Shown here: piece after piece, positions 1 to 8,700 of the stretch | Position numbering within the stretch: the stretch's first letter is position 1 | How the letters are laid out: every line of letters begins with the position of its first letter | Assembly (NCBI GenBank): GCA_963744875.1 | Contig: CAVUVQ010000009.1 | Location: 434,001 to 498,000 of the forward strand | Length of the DNA stretch: 64,000 bases | Direction: 5' to 3' | Source of the DNA: JACDAE01 sp963744875 | GTDB lineage: Bacteria; Chloroflexota; Ktedonobacteria; Ktedonobacterales; Ktedonobacteraceae | Program-made: the position numbers and the translations under genes | Notes under the pieces: generated by a model | Seen by the model: the letters and a program-made list of their open reading frames with translations, nothing else | Told to the model about the DNA's origin: nothing | The model's database searches: none

Positions 1-501
1 CCCCAACTTGAGAGCTTGAAAAGGGTCAGACCCATTCGCTCTCTCATACGCCCCGACCATGACATCAAAATCCTTCCCAAGCGTTCGATAGACCGTAGGC
101 CAGGGTTCAGCATCATCATCAAAGGGAACCATCTTCATTTTGAACTGGGGATAGGTATCGCTGATAGCGTTCCAGACCTCTAAGAGGACGTTACATGGGT
201 TCAGCAGTGACGTTCCAATCCGTATCATGTACGGATTGGTATTGGCAGCTTGCTGCGCTCGTGTAATAGCTTTTTCTGAATATTGCATCAGAAACTTTGC
301 ATCATGATAAAAAGAAATGCCAGCATCGGTGGCTCTGATACCATGATTTGTGCGTATCAGAAGTTGCACACCAACGTGCGCTTCTAAGACATTCATTTGT
401 TTCATGAGCGCTGTTGAGGAGAGATATAATTTCTCGGCAGCCTTTGAAAAGCTCCCAGCATCGATGACTTCTATGAACGTATGTAATACGTCATTGACCA
501 T
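1..501 (-). CDS. LysR-family transcriptional regulator, 3' end outside window
   Basis: Reading the minus strand from the ATG at 501 gives an open frame that runs off the left edge, so only about the first 165 residues are seen. The first 60 residues form a LysR-type winged helix-turn-helix: TFIEVIDAGSFSKAAEKL, then LEAHVGVQLLIR and a TDAG turn. What follows matches the start of a LysR effector-binding domain. The start is supported by an AGGGAGA ribosome site 7 bases upstream. It is divergent from the SDR gene at 772, the classic layout for a LysR protein controlling its neighbour, but the inducer is unknown. Confidence 0.9.
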   Translation of the reverse strand, partial: MVNDVLHTFIEVIDAGSFSKAAEKLYLSSTALMKQMNVLEAHVGVQLLIRTNHGIRATDAGISFYHDAKFLMQYSEKAITRAQQAANTNPYMIRIGTSLLNPCNVLLEVWNAISDTYPQFKMKMVPFDDDAEPWPTVYRTLGKDFDVMVGAYERANGSDPFQALKLG

Positions 502-771
502 AAACGTTCTCCCTTTTGTGTCAACCCCAGGTTTATACCACTCTAACTTTTTTCTTCTTCCCTGTCAAGCGTGTGGAGAGTATACTTCCATTGAAAAGAG
601 CAATCCACCACAAGAGATGGAGGATGCCATCGAACCACAAGTATCAACAGAGGATAGAACAGAAGTTCGATGGCACGTCGTATCTTTTCGCTAAAAGACA
701 CCGGAAGGCTCACAACGAAGCCTACTACTACCGAACAAGCTTCTTGCTCAAGAGAAAGAGGATTTCTTCTT

Positions 772-1494
772 ATGGATATTCAGGATAAAGTCGTTATCAT
801 TACAGGCGCATCCGAAGGCATCGGCCTGGCTACCGCACGTCTCTTTGCTCAGGAAGGAGCAAAGGTCGCACTTGCGGCACGCTCCGCCGATACCCTTAAC
901 ACCATTGTCAATGAGCTTCATGAGCAACATCGCGAGGCTATCGCGGTTCCCACCGATATGCGCAACAAGGATGCGATCGAGTCTCTGATGGACAGTGTTT
1001 TTCAGCAGTATGGACGCATTGATATTCTCATCAATAATGCAGGACAATCCGTGCGTGGCCACGTGGCTGATGTAGACATCGATCAGTTTCGCCAGATTTT
1101 TGAGCTCAATGTGCTTGGCCCCGTACAGGCGATGCAGACTCTGATCCCAAAGATGCGTCAAAACGGTGGAGGTCTGATCATCAACGTAAGTTCGAATGTT
1201 ACAAAAATGCACCTGCCCGTCATTAGTGCATACGCCGCTACAAAGGCTGCCCTCAATATGATCTCTGATACTGCACGAGAGGAGTTAGCTTCAGATAATA
1301 TTCGCATCACAACGATGTTTCCTCGTCAAACGGCAACGGATTTCGGCAAAAATAGCTTAGCCACTCAAAAGACAAATGAGCAGCGTCCGCGCTCATCACA
1401 AGGTGGACCAGAACCCGATAGTGCTGAAGCTGTGGCCCAGAAGATTCTCGAGGCGGCACGTAATGAGCCGCACGATCAATATATGGATCGTTAA
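772..1494 (+). CDS. SDR-family NAD(P)-dependent oxidoreductase
   Basis: A 240-residue classical short-chain dehydrogenase/reductase. The Rossmann cofactor motif TGASEGIG lies at about residues 10-17, the NNAG structural motif near 85, and the catalytic Ser with YAATK near 140-155. The frame is open upstream to 670, but the ATG at 772 has an AGAAAGAGG ribosome site and begins right at the Rossmann fold, so the longer form is rejected. The C-terminal part (PRSSQGGPEPDSAEAVAQKI) resembles SDRs that act on small carbonyls or alcohols. The substrate cannot be named. Divergent LysR regulation is likely, and a strong terminator follows. Confidence 0.9.
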   Translation: MDIQDKVVIITGASEGIGLATARLFAQEGAKVALAARSADTLNTIVNELHEQHREAIAVPTDMRNKDAIESLMDSVFQQYGRIDILINNAGQSVRGHVADVDIDQFRQIFELNVLGPVQAMQTLIPKMRQNGGGLIINVSSNVTKMHLPVISAYAATKAALNMISDTAREELASDNIRITTMFPRQTATDFGKNSLATQKTNEQRPRSSQGGPEPDSAEAVAQKILEAARNEPHDQYMDR

Positions 1495-1511
1495 GCGATC
1501 TTCAAATGAGT

Positions 1512-1542
1512 GCTCTGCTTACATATGTGAGCAGAGCTTTTT
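1512..1542 (+). terminator. Rho-independent terminator after the SDR gene
   Basis: GCTCTGCT and AGCAGAGC form a perfect 8-bp stem around a partly self-complementary loop (ACAT/ATGT), followed directly by TTTTT. It lies 17 bases past the SDR stop. Confidence 0.9.
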
Positions 1543-1858
1543 GTTAAGTGGAGGTTTCCATTCTCAAGAAGCATCATTTCTCTACGTCCATACATTATGC
1601 AGACCATACTACATCATCCATTCTCTAGATAAACCAACCCCGTGTATACCGTGTATACTAAAAGATCCCAAATTCGCAAAAACAACACATCCACTCCATC
1701 CCACAAAATGGCAAAAGCAGCTTCTATACATACCAAATTTCACTGACTACACATTGCGACCCAAAACAAAACCCTGGACAGAGCATTATTATATAAAGTA
1801 AGATGGACTTAGATATCCATAACCATCATCTACTACTGATCTGGGGGAGAATATTCCG
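1543..1858. other. Intergenic stretch, no gene seen
   Basis: This stretch lies between the SDR terminator and the phosphofructokinase gene. No supported reading frame was found. An A/T-rich TATTATATAAAG near 1787-1798 could be part of the promoter of the following operon, but no well-spaced -35 was found. Confidence 0.4.
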
Positions 1859-3067
1859 TTGCAAGCAACAACACACGGCAACCTGATCATTGGACAATCC
1901 GGCGGAGCGACCGCCGTTATTAATGCCAGCCTCGTTGGGGCCGTTGATGCTGCGCTGGCTGATAAACGCATTGATGGCATCTACGGCATGCGCTACGGCA
2001 TTCAGGGACTACTGGCTGAAGATATATTGGACCTGCGACGCGAACCCGCGCACATCTGGCCCCAAATTGCGCAGACACCCTCCGCAGCCCTGGGCACATG
2101 CCGCTATAAACTGGAGCAACACGATCCTGAACGTGCTGTAGAGATTCTGCGCCGCTACAATGTACACTCCATGCTCTACATTGGTGGCAACAATTCGGCT
2201 GATACCGCACATCGCCTGGCTCAGGCAGCCCGGCAAGCTCACTACGATCTACAAACGATCAGCGTACCCAAAACGATCGATAATGATCTACCCTTCACCG
2301 ACCATTGTCCCGGTTATGGCAGTGCTGCCCGCTTCATCGCCCTCGCAACACAGGATTCAGCCCTGAACACCATCTCCATCCCCTCGCACTATCCCGTGAA
2401 AGTGATCGAGACGATGGGCCGCGATGCAGGCTGGTTGACGGCTGCATCGGCGCTGGGCAAACGTGATGAGCACGATCCACCACATATCATCCTGCTACCC
2501 GAACAGACCTTTGTAGAGGAACACTTCCTGGCTCAGGTTGAAGAAGTCTACCGGCGCATTGGTTATGTTATCATTGTGGCGGCAGAGACCATTCGCGACC
2601 AGCAGGGACAGCCCTTAGGTTCAAGCGGGCAGAGCGGAACCGATGCCTTTCAACATCCTTTATTAAGCGGTGCTGCACAATATCTGGTAGAATTAGTAAA
2701 GCAGAAATTACAATTGCGTGCACGTTTCGACAAGCCCGGCGACTTACAACGCATGGCCTCCAACAACATCTCATCGACCGATCACGACGAAGCCTACTTA
2801 GTAGGCAAAATGGGAGTGCACGCTCTCCTGAACGGCGAGAGCGATAAGATGGTCACGTTGCAACGACTTGAACAGCCAACCTACGCCTGCACAACCGGAT
2901 TGGCCGAACTGGAGCAGGTTGCCAATAAGCAACGCCTGATGCCCGCTGAGTACCTGGATGCCAGTAAAACGATGGTCACAGCGGCATTTCATACATACGC
3001 ACTACCGCTGATCGGCGCTCCCCTGCCGGAACCTGCACGTCTGAAGCTGACAAAGGTAAAACCATGA
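1859..3067 (+). CDS. 6-phosphofructokinase family, PPi-type features
   Basis: A 402-residue PFKA-fold phosphotransferase that would phosphorylate fructose 6-phosphate in glycolysis. The catalytic segment is PKTIDNDLPFTD; the lysine after PK (ATP enzymes usually have PGTIDND) points to the pyrophosphate-using branch. MGRDAGWLTAA is the conserved substrate loop. The donor-site motif, normally GGDGS or GGDDS, reads IGGNNS, so the phosphoryl donor is uncertain. The start is TTG at 1859 with GGGGGAG 8 bases upstream; no nearby ATG fits the conserved N-terminus. Its stop overlaps the phosphopentomutase start by ATGA, so the two are translationally coupled. Confidence 0.9.
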   Translation: MQATTHGNLIIGQSGGATAVINASLVGAVDAALADKRIDGIYGMRYGIQGLLAEDILDLRREPAHIWPQIAQTPSAALGTCRYKLEQHDPERAVEILRRYNVHSMLYIGGNNSADTAHRLAQAARQAHYDLQTISVPKTIDNDLPFTDHCPGYGSAARFIALATQDSALNTISIPSHYPVKVIETMGRDAGWLTAASALGKRDEHDPPHIILLPEQTFVEEHFLAQVEEVYRRIGYVIIVAAETIRDQQGQPLGSSGQSGTDAFQHPLLSGAAQYLVELVKQKLQLRARFDKPGDLQRMASNNISSTDHDEAYLVGKMGVHALLNGESDKMVTLQRLEQPTYACTTGLAELEQVANKQRLMPAEYLDASKTMVTAAFHTYALPLIGAPLPEPARLKLTKVKP

Positions 3068-4242
3068 CAACGCTGAGACGCGCAATTCTCGTTGTGCTCG
3101 ATGGAGTGGGTGCAGGCGAGAATCCCGATGCGCAGGCCTATGGAGATGAAGGAGCCAGCTCGCTTGAACACTGCGCACAGGCGCTTGGAGGACTTGAGCT
3201 TCCACACCTGGGTGCCCTCGGTCTGGGCAATATTACGCCTATCCTGGGCACCCCTGCACGCCAGGATGTTGTGGGAGCCTATGGGCGTATGGCATCGCTC
3301 GCCGCAGGCAAAGACAGCACAGCAGGCCATTGGGAGATGACCGGAGTCGTACTCAACAAACCGCTACCAACCTATCCACATGGCTTTCCAGCAGAGGTCG
3401 TCGCAGCATTTGAGGATGCCATAGGACGTAAAGTCATCGGGAACAAAGTCGCATCCGGCACCGAGATTATCAAGGAACTGGGCGCGGAACATACTCGCAC
3501 AGGCTTCCCCATCCTCTATACATCAGCAGACAGCGTTTTCCAACTGGCAGCTCACCAGGACATTATTCCACTGCCAGATCTGTATCATATGTGCGAGATT
3601 GCGCGTGCTATGCTTACAGGAGATAATGCGGTAGGACGCGTCATAGCACGTCCGTTTATCGGTACAGAAGGCGCATTTACAAGGACAGAACATCGGCGTG
3701 ACTTCTCCCTGGCACCAACTGGGACTACGCTGCTTGACCTGTTGAAAGATGCAGGAAAAGAGGTCATAGGACTGGGAAAGATCGAAGACCTCTTTGCTGG
3801 TCGTGGCCTGACGCAACGCGAGCACACCGAAACAAATCAAGAAGGTATGGCAGCAACATTGCGCTGGCTTGAGCGTGACTTTACAGGATTACTCTTCGTA
3901 AATCTAGTAGAATTCGATATGTTATGGGGACACAGGCGCGATAGTCAGGGCTATGCGCAGGCATTACGTGCTGTGGACGCCTGGCTTCCACAGGTACAAC
4001 AGTTGATGCGTCCAGACGACGCCATCTTTTTCAGTGCCGATCACGGAGTTGATCCTACCTATCGTGGAACCGATCACACGCGTGAATGTGTTCCCTTGCT
4101 GGCATATGGTCAACCAATACGAGCGGGAATCAATCTTGGTACACGTGGAACCTTTGCCGATCTTGGTCAAACGCTGGCTCAGGCTTTTGAAGTCGGACCA
4201 CTGGCTACCGGGACGAGCTTTACAAATTCGTTGGGGTTATAA
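3064..4242 (+). CDS. deoB: Phosphopentomutase
   Basis: A 392-residue cytoplasmic metalloenzyme of the alkaline-phosphatase superfamily that interconverts (deoxy)ribose 1-phosphate and 5-phosphate in nucleoside salvage. The N-terminal metal site is LVVLDGVGAGENPDA. The signature GKDSTAGHWEM, with the phosphorylated Thr, lies near residues 82-92. The C-terminal metal ligands are in SADHGVDP and TDHTRE. Its length is close to the family norm of about 390-407. It overlaps the preceding kinase by 4 bases and the following acetyltransferase by 1 base, so the three are one operon linking pentose salvage to glycolysis. Confidence 0.95.
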   Translation: MTTLRRAILVVLDGVGAGENPDAQAYGDEGASSLEHCAQALGGLELPHLGALGLGNITPILGTPARQDVVGAYGRMASLAAGKDSTAGHWEMTGVVLNKPLPTYPHGFPAEVVAAFEDAIGRKVIGNKVASGTEIIKELGAEHTRTGFPILYTSADSVFQLAAHQDIIPLPDLYHMCEIARAMLTGDNAVGRVIARPFIGTEGAFTRTEHRRDFSLAPTGTTLLDLLKDAGKEVIGLGKIEDLFAGRGLTQREHTETNQEGMAATLRWLERDFTGLLFVNLVEFDMLWGHRRDSQGYAQALRAVDAWLPQVQQLMRPDDAIFFSADHGVDPTYRGTDHTRECVPLLAYGQPIRAGINLGTRGTFADLGQTLAQAFEVGPLATGTSFTNSLGL

Positions 4243-4802
4243 TGACAGAAACACAACATGAACATAAAACTGGACAAGACTTGCCTCTGCATGGAGAGCG
4301 CGTCTACCTGCGTCGGCCAGCAATGAGCGATGCCACACGCGTGTTTTACTGGGAGCGCGACGATGAAGTATGGCGCTATGATATTCATCGCCCATACTCC
4401 CGCACAATGGCGGAATTTATGCCCACATTCGAGCGTAGTTATGTACGCGGCAATGGACGCCAATTCTGGTTCATCATCGAAGACGAGCAACACGTTCCCA
4501 TCGGTACAATTACCTATTTCAACATCGACTATCGCCTCGGCCAGGTCGAAGTCGGACTGGGATTAGGCGAGAAGACCCGCTGGGGCCAGGGCTACGGCTC
4601 TGAGGCAATTCATACACTGGTCCAACACCTCTTCACCTTCCCTGGCATTATGCGCGTCTACGCCGAAACTGCAATGGCTAATCAACCCGCACGTCGCGCC
4701 TTCGCCAAAGCCAGTTTTACCGAGGTGGGCCAGATTTACGATCCACGCAGCACCGGCGAACCCTGGGTCCTGCTCGAAGTATGGAAGTCCAGTGTAGTAT
4801 AA
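4242..4802 (+). CDS. GNAT-family N-acetyltransferase (RimJ/RimL-like)
   Basis: A 186-residue acetyltransferase of the Acetyltransf_3/RimJ-RimL type. The N-terminus GERVYLRRP is typical. The acetyl-CoA pyrophosphate loop is in EKTRWGQGYGSEAI near residues 108-121, followed by a strand with RVYAETAMANQPARRAF and SFTEVGQ, the usual motif B end. Its ATG overlaps the deoB TAA by one base (TAATG), so translation is coupled. The substrate (protein N-terminus, amine or antibiotic) cannot be read from the sequence. Confidence 0.9.
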   Translation: MTETQHEHKTGQDLPLHGERVYLRRPAMSDATRVFYWERDDEVWRYDIHRPYSRTMAEFMPTFERSYVRGNGRQFWFIIEDEQHVPIGTITYFNIDYRLGQVEVGLGLGEKTRWGQGYGSEAIHTLVQHLFTFPGIMRVYAETAMANQPARRAFAKASFTEVGQIYDPRSTGEPWVLLEVWKSSVV

Positions 4803-5180
4803 CGTTGTATGCTTAGAATTGTAAGTAGGTATTGGGTCTGATAAGAGGGGGCTTTTGGTTTCTCCATTAGCTCCAAGGTTGAGCAATGCGCCAAATTTGG
4901 TGCATCAAAAATCGTAAATTGCCCGTAACACGGTAGGGACCCGATTGTATCGCGTCCGCAATTCATTGGATAATAACCCAGGATTGATCAATCACGTCCT
5001 TGCCCATTATAGATTTCCACATGAACAGTATTTGTGTTTGCACCCTGAATGGACCTATCGCTTTACAGTTGTGAGATAATAACGCTGAGCTTTTCGTTGC
5101 GCTTCACCACCCACGAAACAGCTTAGCGATTGAAGAAAGGAGTAGTTCGTTTTCATTCAGTGAAAACGACTAATAAAAGC
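4803..5180. other. Intergenic stretch, likely promoter region of the phosphomannomutase
   Basis: No credible gene was found. A GAGATAATAACG box at about 5074-5085 could serve as a -10 for the next gene. Small inverted repeats such as GCGCCAAATTTGGTGC near 4889 are visible. The frame of the next gene is open back to a TTG at 5130. Confidence 0.4.
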
Positions 5181-6542
5181 ATGAGTACATCACACACAAC
5201 GATCAAACCATCTATTTTCTCAGCATACGATATACGAGGTATCTACGGCGACACGCTGACCGAAGATGTAGCCTACGCTATTGGACGAGCCGCCGCCCAA
5301 TATTTGAACGTGCCCGAGATTGCCGTAGGACGCGATATGCGTCTCTCCTCACCACAGATCGCGGCGGGCTTAATTCGTGGCATCACCGATCAAGGCGTCA
5401 ATGCCGTCGACCTCGGCCTGACCACCACCGATGAACTGTACTTTGGTGTGGGTAAATTCAACTACCCCGCAGGTGCTATGGTCACGGCTTCACATAATCC
5501 AGGCAAGTACAACGGTATCAAATTCTGTCGTGCCCAGGCCGCTCCTATCAGCGTGGATACAGGACTGGGCGACATCCGCGATATTGCGGTCAGCGGCAAC
5601 TTTGCACAACCAACACAGAAGGGTACCATTACACAACGCGACATCAGTGAGGACTACGTTAACCACGTGCTCTCATTCATTGATGTCAGTAAGATCAGGC
5701 CTCTCAAGGTCGTGGTCGATGCTGGCAACGGCATGGCAGGCATGATTGTTCCACGCGTCTTTCAACACCTGCCCTGTGAATTGGTTCCATTGTACTTTGA
5801 ACTAGATGGCAACTTCCCACATCATCCCGCCAGTCCCATCGAACCAGAGAACATGGCCGACCTGCAAAAAAAAGTACGCGAGGTTGGTGCCGATCTAGGA
5901 GCCGCCTTCGATGGCGATGCTGATCGTATGTTCCCCGTTGACGAACATGGCAATATCGTCGATGGCTCACAGGTCACCGAGGTCGTTTCTAACAGCCTGC
6001 TACGCAAATCCCCCGGCTCGACGATCCTCTACAACTTGATTGTTTCCCATAGTGTTCCTGAGTTGATTGAGAAAGAGGGCGGCAAAGCTGTACGCACGCG
6101 CGTCGGACATTCTTTCATTAAAGCGCAGATGCGTTCGCTCAATGCTATCTTTGGCGGTGAGCACTCCGGTCACTTCTACTTCCGCGACAACTGGTTCGCC
6201 GACTCAGGCCTGATCGCACTACTCATTACATTGGAGTTAGTCTCGGTCGAAAACAAACCGCTCTCCGCAATCATCAAACCGCTCGACAAGGGCGTGCGCA
6301 GTGGTGAGATTAATAGCACCGTAAGCGACACCCAGAGCAAGCTCAAGGGATTGGAAGAGCACTTCGGCCAGGGCGCGAAATCCATTGATCACCTGGATGG
6401 CCTCACAGTTGATTATGGTGACTGGTGGTTCAATGTACGTCCATCCAACACAGAGCCTTTGCTCAGACTCAACGTTGAAGCAAACGAACAAGCATTGATG
6501 GAGGAGAAAAGGGACGCAGTGTTAGCCTTTATACGAGGGTAA
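5181..6542 (+). CDS. Phosphomannomutase/phosphoglucomutase
   Basis: A 453-residue alpha-D-phosphohexomutase, which interconverts hexose 6- and 1-phosphates to feed GDP-mannose or UDP-glucose synthesis. All four family loops are visible: the phosphoserine loop TASHNPGKYNG, the metal loop DGDADR, the sugar loop GGEHSGH and the phosphate loop RPSNTEPLLR. The N-terminal SAYDIRGIYG is typical of ManB/AlgC-type enzymes. The ATG at 5181 is chosen because the family usually begins just before this motif. A TTG at 5130 with an upstream GAAAGGAG is out of register but cannot be excluded. It probably supplies the activated sugar used by the mannosyltransferases further on. Confidence 0.9.
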   Translation: MSTSHTTIKPSIFSAYDIRGIYGDTLTEDVAYAIGRAAAQYLNVPEIAVGRDMRLSSPQIAAGLIRGITDQGVNAVDLGLTTTDELYFGVGKFNYPAGAMVTASHNPGKYNGIKFCRAQAAPISVDTGLGDIRDIAVSGNFAQPTQKGTITQRDISEDYVNHVLSFIDVSKIRPLKVVVDAGNGMAGMIVPRVFQHLPCELVPLYFELDGNFPHHPASPIEPENMADLQKKVREVGADLGAAFDGDADRMFPVDEHGNIVDGSQVTEVVSNSLLRKSPGSTILYNLIVSHSVPELIEKEGGKAVRTRVGHSFIKAQMRSLNAIFGGEHSGHFYFRDNWFADSGLIALLITLELVSVENKPLSAIIKPLDKGVRSGEINSTVSDTQSKLKGLEEHFGQGAKSIDHLDGLTVDYGDWWFNVRPSNTEPLLRLNVEANEQALMEEKRDAVLAFIRG

Positions 6543-6560
6543 GGACCTGATTTGTCGCTC

Positions 6561-6609
6561 CCGCGTGTATATGGCATCGGAACCATCATTATGCCATACA
6601 CACGCGGGT
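6561..6609. terminator. Hairpin between convergent genes
   Basis: CCCGCGTGTATATGGCAT pairs with ATGCCATACACACGCGGG: an 18-bp stem with one mismatch and a 13-base loop, lying between the ends of the phosphomannomutase (plus) and the membrane protein (minus). There is no long T-run on either side, so termination is inferred from position and stem strength. Confidence 0.65.
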
Positions 6610-6620
6610 GCGATAAAATC

Positions 6621-7652
6621 TTAAATGCTCATTGAATAGTCTTGCTGACCTGCTACAAGCTGATACAAAAATCGCACTGAGAAATTGTGCAGACCAGCGG
6701 GAGCCGTAAACACAACACTCCCAGTAGTCGTCTTCCCATTTTTAAAGGTTGATGGTAAGGTGTTCGCAATAGGAGGATTGCCATAATTTCCCACAACCAT
6801 ACGCATGTAGTCAAAACCAAAACCGGGAGAAACATCCGCACCAGTTTGATTATCAACACTGAAATTGAATATGTAGAAGCGTTGCCCTCCTTTACCCTGA
6901 GTTCCCTGGTATGCTTCCCGTATTTCAAGACTACTTAGATGATAGTTGAGGGTGTAGCCATTGTAGGTGTAGTCAAATTCAGTTCCTGGCTTTAAAACTC
7001 TATCCCCATACTGACTGGCGTTAAATGCTCCTGAAAATGGAATTTTGACCAGCGACTCGCCTTCTGAAGCAGAACCAAGTTGGAGCACCAGACTATTCAA
7101 CTGCAGATTTTGCGGAACGGAAAAATCAATCCACCCTGTTTCACTCGTACCCGCTTTCGGTCCGGTTGAGAGGTGGACATTGGTAGGAGCAAGCGCTGCC
7201 ATTTTAGGGGATAACAGGCGTGCAATAGTATAATAAACAACATTGATTTGCGTCCGTGTGTGGTTGGTAATTTGCATATTCAGGCGTACAATTGCCGCGC
7301 CGGAATGAATAAGATCGTCGTTAAAAGACATAGCATATTGCGCATTTACCACAGTCATATCCAGGCCCGCATAAGGTGCCGAACGCCCAACCTTAAAGGT
7401 CGTTATAGGGGCAGGTGTAGCAACTGGATTGTTAATAGAAATTGAAGTTGGTATCTGTACGCCGTGTAACCAGTAACCGACAACAGAACTCACAACAATA
7501 ACAATAACAGCGCCTATCACGATTACAACAACCAACCATAATCCTAGTAAAGATGTAAACTTACGTTGACGTGGGTGCGTTTGCACTGGCATCTCTTTCT
7601 CTTCCTCTTCAGAACGTGAGAGCACGGGCACGATAGCAGTTTTTCTATCCAT
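6621..7652 (-). CDS. Membrane-anchored protein with an extracytoplasmic beta domain (possibly DUF4352-like)
   Basis: A 343-residue protein with a short charged cytoplasmic N-terminus, one transmembrane helix at about residues 33-60 (LLGLWLVVVIVIGAVIVIVV) and a long outside part. The outside part looks like one or two beta-sandwiches: repeated hydrophobic/polar strands with phrases such as VVNAQYAMSF, RLNMQITNHT and NFSVDNQTGADV. That pattern recalls DUF4352-type immunoglobulin-like domains, but the match is weak and no function is claimed. The ATG has a GAAGGGAAG site upstream. It stands alone, convergent with the phosphomannomutase. Confidence 0.75.
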   Translation of the reverse strand: MDRKTAIVPVLSRSEEEEKEMPVQTHPRQRKFTSLLGLWLVVVIVIGAVIVIVVSSVVGYWLHGVQIPTSISINNPVATPAPITTFKVGRSAPYAGLDMTVVNAQYAMSFNDDLIHSGAAIVRLNMQITNHTRTQINVVYYTIARLLSPKMAALAPTNVHLSTGPKAGTSETGWIDFSVPQNLQLNSLVLQLGSASEGESLVKIPFSGAFNASQYGDRVLKPGTEFDYTYNGYTLNYHLSSLEIREAYQGTQGKGGQRFYIFNFSVDNQTGADVSPGFGFDYMRMVVGNYGNPPIANTLPSTFKNGKTTTGSVVFTAPAGLHNFSVRFLYQLVAGQQDYSMSI

Positions 7653-8056
7653 GCAAAGAAACTTCCCTTCAATATATAGAACGTTTTATAATGCAAGACT
7701 GTTTTTATTTTACAGACCAATGAAAAAACTTGCAGGTGCTATTGAGAAATAAAAGCGGGTTCCGTACCCAGTAATCTTTTCTATGTAGAAGTAACACTCC
7801 TCGCTAACGGCAAAATCCTATCATATCTGATTTGCCCTGTCAATTTTCTTACTACTATAGGAAATCGAGGCTAATTGAAACTTTTCAACTAAACATGACG
7901 TGAAAGCGAATAGAAATTAGATACTATTACTTTCCGGCATCTCACTTCAGTCAGGAAAACGAAGCAAGGTATTCCTCAAAGTGAGGTGAAATCCGTTGGA
8001 TTTCTCCGGTAAGTTCCCAAAAACGCATACTCTCCGGAGAGAAAGTGAGAAGCATC
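7653..8056. other. Intergenic stretch between divergent genes
   Basis: About 400 A/T-rich bases separate the membrane protein (minus) from the small PRC-barrel-like gene (plus). No supported gene was found. It should hold both promoters, but none could be assigned with confidence. Confidence 0.4.
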
Positions 8057-8395
8057 ATGCCAGAATGGAATCAACATAATCTTCATACACACATGCATAT
8101 TTACTCTTCCGATAATCAGGATCTGGGACACGTAGCACACATTTACGAAGACTCATTCCAACTTGAAAAAGGCTTGATTTTTCATAAAGATCGCTACATT
8201 CCCTATAGCGCGATTGCTTCGGTCGAAAATGATCGTGTCCAATTGCTGATGAGCAAAGAAGATGTAAACGGTAACCCGGAATGGGGAAAGAGACCTGACT
8301 ACGAGAACCATCCCGGCGATCCGCTTCAGCTCTTCTATGACCGCGGACATGGCGTTCACGATCCATTTGATGAAACCAATCCAGATCGCACTTAA
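8057..8395 (+). CDS. Small DUF2171/PRC-barrel-like protein
   Basis: A 112-residue soluble protein. The first 75 residues follow the pattern of PRC-barrel/DUF2171 stress proteins: a short strand with SSDNQDLGHVAHI, then FQLEKG, then DRYIPYSAIASVENDRVQLL. The rest is hydrophilic and rich in Asp, Pro and His. Two starts are close: GTG at 8045 (GGAG 6 bases before) and ATG at 8057 (GAGAAG 5 bases before); the ATG is used here. The function is unknown; relatives are often stress induced. Confidence 0.7.
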   Translation: MPEWNQHNLHTHMHIYSSDNQDLGHVAHIYEDSFQLEKGLIFHKDRYIPYSAIASVENDRVQLLMSKEDVNGNPEWGKRPDYENHPGDPLQLFYDRGHGVHDPFDETNPDRT

Positions 8396-8700
8396 GCAAC
8401 CTGCTATTGCATAGTTCATAGGAGATAAAATTTCCTACGAAATAGAGTCCAGCGTATAGGATAGAGAAGGCAAGAACCAGCCCACAGAAGATACGGTTAG
8501 AACCTGATCTTATTTAAGGTAATCACCCGATAGTATGACGCGACAGATTCTTCTACAATTCATGTATAAAGAAAGTAAAAAAAAACGGACGTGTACCTAT
8601 CGGCATAAACGTGCTCTTCTGCCTGTGAGTGCTGACCACGAGGCCATATGGAGTCCGACGCTGATTTTGTCGGTAAGTTTCCTGAAGGGAGCGTGGAGTC
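8396..8700. other. Upstream region of the sigma factor gene
   Basis: About 305 bases without a supported gene precede the sigma-70 gene. An A-rich run (AAAGAAAGTAAAAAAAAAC) lies near 8567-8585. No clear promoter pair was assigned. Confidence 0.35.

Noticed and set aside
1376..1801. 141-codon plus-strand frame overlapping the SDR end
   Set aside because: It overlaps a clear gene and its terminator and has no ribosome site or family resemblance.
4803..5180. Possible tRNA or riboswitch in the longest early gap
   Set aside because: Only short unrelated hairpins are seen; no cloverleaf or known aptamer core could be traced.
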